Origin: Rhodanobacter sp. DHB23
GTDB taxonomy: Bacteria > Pseudomonadota > Gammaproteobacteria > Xanthomonadales > Rhodanobacteraceae
DNA length: 64,000 bases
Assembly (NCBI RefSeq): GCF_014842975.1
Contig: NZ_JACYXK010000029.1
Location: 248,001 to 312,000 of the forward strand
Direction of reading: 5' to 3'
Under the pieces are notes generated by a model. That model did no database searches. It saw nothing but the letters and a program-made list of their open reading frames with translations, and was not told the origin of the DNA. Position 1 is the stretch's first letter, and every line of letters starts with the position of its first letter. The position numbers were made by a program, and so were the translations under genes. Shown one piece after another: positions 9,395-16,819 of this stretch.

Positions 9395-11149
9395 ATGCCC
9401 ATCCTGCGACTGTACGCGCGCGTGCTCGCGCTGCTCGCCCCCGAACGCAGGCTGGCGGTCGCGCTGGCGCTGGCCAACCTCGCGCTGGCCGGCGTGTACT
9501 TCCTCGAACCCGTGCTGTTCGGCCGCGTGGTCGACGCGCTGTCTTCCACCCGTGCGGGCGATGCGCCACGGCTGATCTCGCTGTGGGCGCTGGTCGGCTT
9601 CGGCGGCGTGGCGGCGGCGGTGTGGGCGTCGCTGCATGCGGACCGCCTCGCGCACCGGCGCCGGCTGGCCGCCATCGCTGCGTTCTTCGAGCATGCCGCC
9701 GCGCTGCCGCTGGCCTTCCATGGCGAGTACCACACCGGCCGCCTCGCGCGGATCATGAACAACGGCGTGAGCAACCTGTTCAACCTGTGGCTGAGCTTCT
9801 TCCGCGAACACCTGGCCACCCTGCTGTCCATCCTCGTGATGGTGCCGGTGGCGCTGGCGATGAACTGGAAGCTGGCGCTGCTGATGATCACGCTGATGCT
9901 CGTCTTCGCGATCTCCAACGCGGTCACCGTGCGCCGCACACACAAGGCGCAGGGTGAGGTGGAGGAACTGCACAACGCCATCGCCACGCGCGCCGGCGAC
10001 GTGTTCGGCAATGTCACCGTGGTGCAGAGCTTCACGCGGCTGAGTGCCGAAGCCACGGCGCTGAAATCGATGATGACGCGCGTGCTGGCCGCGCAATATC
10101 CGGTGCTGCGCGGCTGGGCGATCCTGTCGGTGCTGAACCGCGCGGCCAGCACGCTCACCATCGTGGCGATCTTCGCGCTGGGCGCGTCGCTGCATGCGCG
10201 CGGCGAGATCACCGTGGGCGGCATCGTCAGCTTCGTGGGCTTCGCGATCATGTTGATCGGCCGGCTGGAGCAGTTCGCCAGCTTCCTCTCCACGCTGTTC
10301 TTCCAGACGCAATCGCTGGAGGACTTCTTCGCCGTGCTCGACCTGCGCCCCGGCATCGTCGATGCACCGGGCGCCATCGCGCTGCCGCGCGTGTGCGGCG
10401 AGGTGGTGTTCGACAAGGTCAGCTTCGGCTACGACCCGGTGCAGCCGGCACTGCACGAACTGAGCTTCCGCGCCGCGCCGGGCGACACCATCGCCCTGGT
10501 CGGCCCCACCGGCGCCGGCAAGAGCACCGCGCTGAGCCTGCTGTACCGCGCCTACGATCCGTCAGGCGGCACCGTCACCATCGACGGCCACGACATCCGC
10601 GGCGTCACGCTCGATTCGCTGCGGCAGAACATCGGCGTGGTGTTCCAGGACCCGGGCATGTTCTACCGCTCCATCCTCGACAACCTGCGCGTGGGCAAGC
10701 CGGATGCGGGACTCGAGGACATCGAGAAAGCCGTCGCCGCCGCCGAGGCGGCCGCCTTCATCGCGCGCAAGCCGGAAGGGCTGGAAACGCTGGTCGCCGA
10801 ACGCGGTCGCTCATTGTCCGGCGGCGAACGCCAGCGCCTCGCCATCGCCCGCGCGATGCTGAAGGACGCGCCCATCCTGGTACTGGACGAAGCCACCAGC
10901 GCACTGGACAACGCCACCGAGGCACGCATCCAGCGCGCACTCGACGCGCTCACCCGCGGCCGCACCACCTTCGTGATCGCGCACCGCCTGTCCACCGTGC
11001 GCAACGCCGACCTGATCCTCGTGCTGGACCAGGGCCGGCTGGTGGAACAGGGGCGCTTCGACGAGCTGATCCGCCAGGGCGGGCTGTTCGCGCGCCTGGC
11101 CGAGGACGGCAAGTTCGCGCCGGACGCCAGGGAGCAGGAGCCCGGCTAA
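9395..11149 (+). CDS. ndvA: NdvA/ChvA-like ABC exporter (cyclic beta-glucan export ATP-binding/permease)
   Basis: 584 residues, close to the usual 588 of NdvA. The N-terminal half has about six membrane helices with family features NNGVSNLFNLWLSFFRE and LNRAASTLTIVAIFALG; the C-terminal half has Walker A GPTGAGKST, signature LSGGERQR, Walker B ILVLDEATSALD and the H-loop AHRLS. In rhizobia such half-transporters export cyclic beta-1,2-glucan across the inner membrane as homodimers. Here it follows a glucan-degradation locus; no glucan synthase (ndvB) is in the window, so the exported compound is open. Confidence 0.75.
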   Translation: MPILRLYARVLALLAPERRLAVALALANLALAGVYFLEPVLFGRVVDALSSTRAGDAPRLISLWALVGFGGVAAAVWASLHADRLAHRRRLAAIAAFFEHAAALPLAFHGEYHTGRLARIMNNGVSNLFNLWLSFFREHLATLLSILVMVPVALAMNWKLALLMITLMLVFAISNAVTVRRTHKAQGEVEELHNAIATRAGDVFGNVTVVQSFTRLSAEATALKSMMTRVLAAQYPVLRGWAILSVLNRAASTLTIVAIFALGASLHARGEITVGGIVSFVGFAIMLIGRLEQFASFLSTLFFQTQSLEDFFAVLDLRPGIVDAPGAIALPRVCGEVVFDKVSFGYDPVQPALHELSFRAAPGDTIALVGPTGAGKSTALSLLYRAYDPSGGTVTIDGHDIRGVTLDSLRQNIGVVFQDPGMFYRSILDNLRVGKPDAGLEDIEKAVAAAEAAAFIARKPEGLETLVAERGRSLSGGERQRLAIARAMLKDAPILVLDEATSALDNATEARIQRALDALTRGRTTFVIAHRLSTVRNADLILVLDQGRLVEQGRFDELIRQGGLFARLAEDGKFAPDAREQEPG

Positions 11150-11260
11150 GCATGCCGGCATTGCCCACGGCATCCTTGTCGGGAAAGGTGCCACCCATCG
11201 GCGCAACGCGACTGGGCCCGGCGCGCGGACGGCGCCGTCAGGACCAGCCCGCCAGGACGC

Positions 11261-11371
11261 TCAGCGGATTATCTGGAAATGCACCATCAGCCAGCCGGCG
11301 GATGCACTGAGGTAAATGCAGACCGCGAGCCAGAAGCCGATCGAATCCTTGTCCCAGATGTGCTTGTTCAT
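11261..11371 (-). CDS. Small single-span membrane protein, 36 aa
   Basis: The open frame runs from ATG 11371 to TGA 11261. The start follows a near-perfect ribosome-binding site (GGGGGAGGGCAGC then ATG). The protein has a polar N-terminus (MNKHIWDKDS), one hydrophobic segment of about 20 residues (GFWLAVCIYLSASAGWLMV) and a short tail. It is convergent with the exporter gene. Strong Shine-Dalgarno, clean membrane span and acceptable codon use support a real gene. Function unknown; small regulators of membrane complexes have this form. Confidence 0.55.
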   Translation of the reverse strand: MNKHIWDKDSIGFWLAVCIYLSASAGWLMVHFQIIR

Positions 11372-11792
11372 GCTGCCCTCCCCCAGGGTAGCGAGCCACG
11401 GCGCCGATGATGCGCCTGTATGCGGTCATTGAGAACAAGCGAGTTTCGTACCAGAAAACCCGGTTGTCGGCTCGCACCGGCCCGATACGCCGGCAATGCG
11501 GCATCCATCGCACTTCCTGCGTGTCATGCGACACGCTTCACGCACATCCTCCGCCCCATGCGACGGGAAATGTGCCGGCCCGACGTGCCATCTGCTGACC
11601 CAAATGGTCCGGCGCTGCCACAAGGGGGCAGCCCGAATCCTCCGCGCACTCCGGATGAGCGACTGGACATCCAGATCGATGGACTGCCGGAACAGGGCGA
11701 CATTGGACCGGCATGCCCGGTGCACCGCCCCGCGGATGCCCCGGGCATGGAACCGCCGGCCATCCGCGGCACGGGGTGCTCGCCGCGACGAA
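11372..11792. other. Intergenic region without a supportable gene
   Basis: About 420 bp between the 36-residue protein and the P450 stop codon. Open frames exist on both strands but none has a recognisable domain, ribosome-binding site or credible codon pattern. The first 30 bp carry the upstream region of the small protein on the minus strand. Confidence 0.5.
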
Positions 11793-13175
11793 TCAGGCGA
11801 GGCTGGTGAACCGTACCTGCAAGCGCTCGCGCGGCTTCAGCACCAGATCCACCACCGGGGCAGGCAGGGCCGCACCGTCGACCAGGGAGAAGGTGTGGCG
11901 GCGGATCAGCCGCGCCGCGATCAAGGCCATTTCCACCGTGGCGAACTGCTGTCCCAGGCAGAAATGCGGCCCGATGCCGAACGGCATGAAGGCGCTGCGC
12001 GGCAGGGCCGGTGCGCCCGGCAGGAAACGCTCGGGGCGGAACGCGCCGGGCTCGGGAAACCAGCGCTCGTCGTGGTGCAGGTTCCAGATCGAGACCACGA
12101 CCAGCGCACCCTTGGCAATCATCCGGCCGTCTATTTCCACGTCGCGCAATGCACGCCGCGCGAACGTCGCCGCCGACGGCGGATACAGGCGCATGGCCTC
12201 CTTGATCGTGGCGTTGAGCAACCGCGCCTCCACCACCTGGCTGGCCGCCGCGGCATGCTCTTCCGGCAGGTCGGCCACCTCGTCGCGTACCCGCGCGGCG
12301 ATCTCCGGGTGCATGGCCATCAATCCCACCCACCAGGTCAGCGCGGTCGCCGACGTGTCGTGCCCGGCGCCGAACAGGCCGACGCAGTTGTCCAGGATTT
12401 CCGCATCGCCCAGCGCCTCATGCGATGCCCCGGCCTGCTCGTCGCGCGCCGCCAGCATCAGGCCAAGAATGTCCTCCCCCGCATCCGCGCCGCCAGCCAT
12501 GTCGCGCCTGCGCGCATCGATCCGCGCCCGGATCAGGCCGTGGATCACGGCCAGGCTGCGCGCCTTTTCCGCACGTCCCGGATAGGGCAATCCCGCCACC
12601 GGCCGCACCGGCCAGAAAAACTCCCGCATCAGCTGCCGCGACAGCGCGCGGATGGCTGCGGACGCGGAGGCGGCCTCCTCCGGCCCGTACCGGCAGGAAA
12701 ACAGCGCCCGCAGGATGACGTCCATCGTGATGCGCGTGGTCAATCCGTCCACGTCGATCACGCTGCTGGCGCCGGGCGTGGCCGGCAGTTCCCCGCCGGC
12801 GCATTCGTCCGCCGCCGCGGCCATCAATGCCGCGCACGCCGCGATCCGTTTCGGCGCGAAGGCGGGCGCGAGCATCCGGCGCTGGCGCTCCCACACGGCG
12901 CCTTCCGTCGTGATCACGTTGGCGCCATGCACCGACTGCATGATGTCCAGCGCGCGCGGGTCCTTCGCGAAATCGTCCTGGTGGTTCACCAGCACCTGGC
13001 GCGCCGCCTCGGGCCGGAAAAGGTAGTGGATGCTGGTGGAGAGCACCTGCAGCTTCACGGTGTCGCCGTACCGCGCGCGCAGTTGCGCCACGAAGCCGAA
13101 CGGGTCGCGGCGGATGGCCTGCAGCAACGGCAGGCCGAGGGGCCACGGCCGGATGGCCTCTGCTTGCGCCGTCAT
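11793..13175 (-). CDS. Cytochrome P450
   Basis: 460 residues from ATG 13175, which overlaps the TetR stop codon as ATGA. P450 hallmarks are in order: I-helix oxygen-binding GAGHDTSATA, K-helix ExxR (EAMRLYPP), the FRPERF PERF-type segment and the heme-ligand loop FGIGPHFCLGQQFA with its Cys. There is no membrane anchor or fused reductase, so it is a soluble bacterial class I-type enzyme needing separate ferredoxin partners, none of which is nearby. It resembles fatty-acid or terpenoid hydroxylating P450s, but the substrate is unknown. Translational coupling to the TetR gene implies induction by the compound that the regulator senses. Confidence 0.93.
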   Translation of the reverse strand: MTAQAEAIRPWPLGLPLLQAIRRDPFGFVAQLRARYGDTVKLQVLSTSIHYLFRPEAARQVLVNHQDDFAKDPRALDIMQSVHGANVITTEGAVWERQRRMLAPAFAPKRIAACAALMAAAADECAGGELPATPGASSVIDVDGLTTRITMDVILRALFSCRYGPEEAASASAAIRALSRQLMREFFWPVRPVAGLPYPGRAEKARSLAVIHGLIRARIDARRRDMAGGADAGEDILGLMLAARDEQAGASHEALGDAEILDNCVGLFGAGHDTSATALTWWVGLMAMHPEIAARVRDEVADLPEEHAAAASQVVEARLLNATIKEAMRLYPPSAATFARRALRDVEIDGRMIAKGALVVVSIWNLHHDERWFPEPGAFRPERFLPGAPALPRSAFMPFGIGPHFCLGQQFATVEMALIAARLIRRHTFSLVDGAALPAPVVDLVLKPRERLQVRFTSLA

Positions 13176-13861
13176 CGGCTGCTCCCGGGGCTTGTCTTGC
13201 CGGTCGAGGCCGGCTTGCGCACACGGGCCGGCCTGTCCGCGGCGGCGCCGTTCATCAGCAGGGCGAATGCCTGCAGGAAGGCTTTCGCCAGGTCGGTTCC
13301 GGGATGCAGCAGCCAGTGCGTGACCGCGCCGTACAGCAGGTACTGCAGCGACCAGGCGAGTTGCCCGGCGGGAATGGCCCGGGTCACCTCGCCGTCCTGC
13401 TGCGCGGCCCGGAACATCATGGCCAGCGCGTTCCACGTCGCCATGCTGCCCGAATCCTCGATGGCGCCGCCGTCGGCGGTATCGGCGATGCTGTGGAGGT
13501 AGCGCAGATAGTGCGGAAGGTAGGTGCGTTTCGCCGCATGCCATGCCGCGGATTCGCGCAACAGGAACTGCATGCGCGACACGAAGCTGCGGTGGCGCGC
13601 CAGTTGGTCGGCAAGCGCGGACATGCCCTCGACGATCTCGTCCCTGAGCCGATGGGCAACCAGCGCCTCCTTCATCGGGAAATGGCTGTACAACGTGGCT
13701 TTCGCCACGTCTGCTTCGGCCGCGATCTGCTCCATCGTGACCGCCTCGTAGCCCTGCTCCTCGAACAACCCGAAGGCGACGTCCGCAAGATGAGACGCCG
13801 TCTTCTGCCGCTTCCGTTGCCTGCGCCCCGCGGGCTCCGGCGTTGGCTCTGCACCTTTCAT
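13172..13861 (-). CDS. TetR-family transcriptional regulator
   Basis: 229 residues from ATG 13861; longer in-frame starts would cover the operator upstream. The N-terminal HTH is typical: FEEQGYEAVTMEQIAAEADV followed by AKATLYSHFPMKEAL. The C-terminal ligand domain has FRAAQQDGEV as in AcrR-like regulators. It is the first gene of a two-gene operon with the P450 (4-bp overlap) and is probably autoregulated through the palindrome at 13894-13906. Confidence 0.92.
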   Translation of the reverse strand: MKGAEPTPEPAGRRQRKRQKTASHLADVAFGLFEEQGYEAVTMEQIAAEADVAKATLYSHFPMKEALVAHRLRDEIVEGMSALADQLARHRSFVSRMQFLLRESAAWHAAKRTYLPHYLRYLHSIADTADGGAIEDSGSMATWNALAMMFRAAQQDGEVTRAIPAGQLAWSLQYLLYGAVTHWLLHPGTDLAKAFLQAFALLMNGAAADRPARVRKPASTGKTSPGSSR

Positions 13862-13893
13862 CCCGGACACCTTTCTTGAACGATGTTCATAAA

Positions 13894-13906
13894 CATACGT
13901 CGTATG
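13894..13906. promoter_or_regulatory. Probable TetR operator
   Basis: CATACGTCGTATG is a perfect inverted repeat about one base, 33 bp upstream of the TetR start codon, with TTCAT-like flanks on both sides. Size and position fit an autoregulatory TetR operator. Confidence 0.6.
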
Positions 13907-14120
13907 AATTTCTTTCGTCAAGAGAATGGCACTTCCATGACCGGGAGCAGCACCCGGAAAAAGCCGTCCAGTGCTCTCCTGAGCATTTGATGCTGAACGT
14001 GCCATCGGCAGTTCCGGCCAGTCACCGACTTCAGCCGCGTCGGCTCATTTGCGCAAGCTCGACCGTGTCATCCACGGAGGACGCTGTCATCCAGAAGGCC
14101 GCCTTGTGTCGGCGCAGCGC

Positions 14121-14375
14121 ATGCGACACCTGCCGCCGCGTGCGTTTCGGCGTGCTGTCGCCGCGTTCCTTGGCAACCGCCACGTGAAACGATTCACCTA
14201 CCTCGACCGGTTCCTGCGTGGCCTTCGCCCAGCCCAGCCGACGCGAGCGCGAGCGCCTGCGCGACACCGTGGCCTGCCTGCGTGCTGACCAAGCCACGCT
14301 TCGTCACCCGGGTATCCGCGGACACATTGCACGCGGCACCTTGGCCGGCGCCAACGGGCAGCGCGACTGGCCCAC
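14121..14375 (+). pseudogene. IS4-type (DUF4372) transposase N-terminal relic, frameshifted
   Basis: In one frame 14121 onward reads LPPRAFRRAVAAFLGNRHVK then RFTYLDRFL; after about 14215 the reading continues in another frame as MAFAQPSRRERERLRDTVAC, then LRHPGIRGHIARGTL and GANGQRDW. Joined, this follows the conserved N-terminal domain of IS4-family transposases (FLCMAFAQLTYRESLRDIEACL and IRGHI/STLADANEQRDW, from memory). The relic has at least one frameshift, lacks the DDE catalytic part and ends about 7 bp before the permease stop codon. The rest of 13907-14120 shows nothing recognisable. Confidence 0.65.
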
Positions 14376-14381
14376 CCGGCC

Positions 14382-15614
14382 TCACTCGTCGCGGATCGCC
14401 GCGATCGGATCGAGCGCGGCGGCCTGGCGCGCGGGGTAGATGCTGAAGCCCAGGCCGATCGCCACGCATACCAGCACAGAGGCCAGCACCCCCAGTGGCG
14501 CCCAGGCGACCTGCCAGCCCGCGAAGGCGGCGATGGCATAGGCCAAAGCCGCGCCGAACACCATGCCGATCAGCGCACCGGCGATACAGATCACCAGCGC
14601 CTCGCGCAGGAAGCGTTGCACGATGTCCTGCCTGCGCGCACCGATCGCCCGCAGCAGGCCGATCTCGCGGCGCCGCTCCAGCACGCTGGCCAGCATGATG
14701 TTCATGATGCCGATGCCGCCGACCAGCAGGCTGACGCCCGCGATCGAGCCCATCACCACGCTGAAGATGCGCTGCGTCTTCTGGTTCTGCTGGTACAACT
14801 GCTGCGGCACCACCAGTTGGTAGTCGTCGATGCCGGCGTGACGCTGGTCGAGCAACGCGGTCAACACGCGCGCGCCGGCGGTGAGTCCGCCGGGACTCTT
14901 CAGCTGCAGCAGGAAACGATCGATCCCATCTTCCATCGGCTGGAAGCGAAAGCGCGCCCGCGCGCTGGCCAGCGGCACGAAAATGCGGTTGCTGTCCGCA
15001 TCCAGTGCCACGCCTTCGAACTTGTCCTGCCCGAGATCCCGGTCGGCCAGCACGCCGACCACGCGCAGCCACACCTGATTGACCTTGAGCAGCCGCCCCA
15101 GCGCATTACCATCCGGAAACAGCTCGTGCGCGGCCTGATGACCCAGCACGGCCACCGCCGCCAAGGTGATGTCGTCGTGCGCGGTCAGCTCGCGCCCGGC
15201 AGCGACGCGCAATGAGGCAAGCAGAAAGTAATCCGGGCTGACGCCGCTGACCTCGGCCTCGGCCTGTCCCTCGCTGCTGAACACGGCCCAATGCTTGATC
15301 CGCTTCTCGGCGGCATAGCGTTCGGCCAATGGCACCACGTCCAGGGCGGCACGCGCGTCGGCCACGGTGAGCCCCAGGCTGCGCATGCGCGCTTCCTTCA
15401 GCGCATCGCCATCCTGCGGTTTGGCCTCGACGATCAGATTGTGCAGACCCAGGCTTTCCACCAGCCTCAGCGCTTCGCGCCGGCTGCCCTCGCCCACGCC
15501 CTGCATGGCGACGATCGCGCCTACACCGAAGATCATGCCAAGCAGGGTAAGCAGGGTGCGCAGCTTGCGCCGCGACAGTTCCTCAATGGCTTCGCGCCAG
15601 CTCGCCGCGATCAC
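14382..15614 (-). CDS. ABC transporter permease, MacB/FtsX type
   Basis: 410 residues with MacB topology: one N-terminal membrane helix after RRKLRTLLTLLGMIFGVGAI, a large periplasmic domain (about residues 45-270), then three C-terminal helices beginning at VSLLVGGIGIMNIMLASVLE, with RRREIGLLRAIGARR in the cytoplasmic loop. It is the last gene of the exporter operon; its ATG overlaps the preceding stop by 4 bp. Such permeases use mechanotransmission to push substrates from the periplasm through an outer-membrane channel. No TolC-like gene lies in the window. Confidence 0.92.
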   Translation of the reverse strand: MIAASWREAIEELSRRKLRTLLTLLGMIFGVGAIVAMQGVGEGSRREALRLVESLGLHNLIVEAKPQDGDALKEARMRSLGLTVADARAALDVVPLAERYAAEKRIKHWAVFSSEGQAEAEVSGVSPDYFLLASLRVAAGRELTAHDDITLAAVAVLGHQAAHELFPDGNALGRLLKVNQVWLRVVGVLADRDLGQDKFEGVALDADSNRIFVPLASARARFRFQPMEDGIDRFLLQLKSPGGLTAGARVLTALLDQRHAGIDDYQLVVPQQLYQQNQKTQRIFSVVMGSIAGVSLLVGGIGIMNIMLASVLERRREIGLLRAIGARRQDIVQRFLREALVICIAGALIGMVFGAALAYAIAAFAGWQVAWAPLGVLASVLVCVAIGLGFSIYPARQAAALDPIAAIRDE

Positions 15615-16819
15615 TTCGCCTCCTTCGCCGCCGCCGCGAGCAGGACGGCATCGCCGGGCTGCAGGCCAGCCAGCACCTGGGTACGGGTGGGGCCACGCAC
15701 GCCAAGTTCGAGCCGGCGCGTCTGCCGCCGCCCATCGGCCAGCACCTGTACCGTGGCCTGGTCGCCATCCTGGCCCAGAGCGAGATTGGGCACGCTGTAG
15801 CCACGCTCAACCTGCAACAGCACGATGCTGGCGTCGAAGCGCTGGCCTGGCACCCAGCCATAGCGACGCGCCACGGCCAATGGCACGCTGGCCTTCAGCG
15901 CGAGGTATTTCACCGGGCTTTCCTGGCTGCGCGGCTGCGCGGCCGCGGCCACCCAGTCGATCTTGCAGCTTGCCCGTTCGGCAGGCGCACCCCAGCGATG
16001 CAACTCCACGGCATCACCCACCCGGATGCCCCGAGCCTCGAGTTGCGGCACGAACAGTTCCACTTCCAGGGTGTCGAGGTCGGGCAATTTGGCGAAGCTG
16101 TCACCGGCGAAGAGGGTGCCGCCCACCTGCGGCAATTGCTGCGCCCAGTTGCGCTCCAGCATCAGCACACCGGCATGCGGCGCCCGCAATTCCAGCGCAT
16201 CGAGATCGCCCTGCTTCTGCTTCTCCAAGGTGGCGTAGTTGCTGCGCTGGGCGTCCAGCACGGCCAGCTCGGCCTCGCCGCGCGCGGTCGACTGCTGCTC
16301 GCGCCACTGCAGGATGCGCTGGCGCACTTCCAGATAGTGCGCATCCTGCACCGCGTCGAGGATGTCGTTGCGTGCCATCGCCTCCAATGGCACGTTCGCG
16401 TAACGCTCGGCAATCGCGTATTGCGTCTCCACCTGGGTGAGGTCGACGCCCAGCTGGCCGCGCTTGACGGCCAGCTCGGCCTGCTTCCCAGTGCGCTCCA
16501 ACGTGTTGCGGTCGAGGTCGATTTCCGCCTCGGCAAGATCCTGCTTGCTCTGTTCGGCCGAAAAACGCGCAACCAGCTCGCCTTTCTCCACCCGGCTGCC
16601 GTCCGGCAACATCCAGCTGAGCTGGCGCGACGTCCATTGTGTACCCGGCACCAGCAGGGGCGTGGGATGGGTCGACTGCAACTCGCCCTCGCCGTGCACG
16701 GTGAACTGCAATGGCCCGGGTTGCGCCCGCTCCAGCACCAGGCCATCCGTGGCGGCGTGGCGGCAGGCGCCCAACGACAAGGACAGCAGGCAGAGCAGGC
16801 CTGCACCGTGCGTCTTCAT
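15611..16819 (-). CDS. Lipoprotein periplasmic adaptor (HlyD/MacA-like)
   Basis: 402 residues with a lipobox at the N-terminus (LLSLSLGAC), predicting a lipid-anchored periplasmic protein. It has the MacA/HlyD order: a lipoyl-like segment around PDGSRVEKGELVARFS, a long helical hairpin (about residues 85-200, rich in Q/E/R), a second lipoyl half (LRAPHAGVLML) and a C-terminal beta domain. It overlaps the genes on either side by 4 bp. It should bridge the permease at 14382-15614 to an outer-membrane channel. It is a second adaptor in the same operon, which is unusual. Confidence 0.88.
   Translation of the reverse strand: MKTHGAGLLCLLSLSLGACRHAATDGLVLERAQPGPLQFTVHGEGELQSTHPTPLLVPGTQWTSRQLSWMLPDGSRVEKGELVARFSAEQSKQDLAEAEIDLDRNTLERTGKQAELAVKRGQLGVDLTQVETQYAIAERYANVPLEAMARNDILDAVQDAHYLEVRQRILQWREQQSTARGEAELAVLDAQRSNYATLEKQKQGDLDALELRAPHAGVLMLERNWAQQLPQVGGTLFAGDSFAKLPDLDTLEVELFVPQLEARGIRVGDAVELHRWGAPAERASCKIDWVAAAAQPRSQESPVKYLALKASVPLAVARRYGWVPGQRFDASIVLLQVERGYSVPNLALGQDGDQATVQVLADGRRQTRRLELGVRGPTRTQVLAGLQPGDAVLLAAAAKEAK

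Noticed and set aside
7439-10456. A 1005-codon open frame on the minus strand
   Set aside because: It is antisense to the receptor, halogenase and exporter genes, which have clear family motifs; the antisense product has none.
11496-13502. A 668-codon plus-strand frame opposite the P450 gene
   Set aside because: No domain and starts in a region without a ribosome-binding site; the P450 is certain.
14031-14297. An 88-codon minus-strand frame
   Set aside because: The plus strand of this interval gives recognisable IS4-type transposase pieces, so the minus frame is a shadow.
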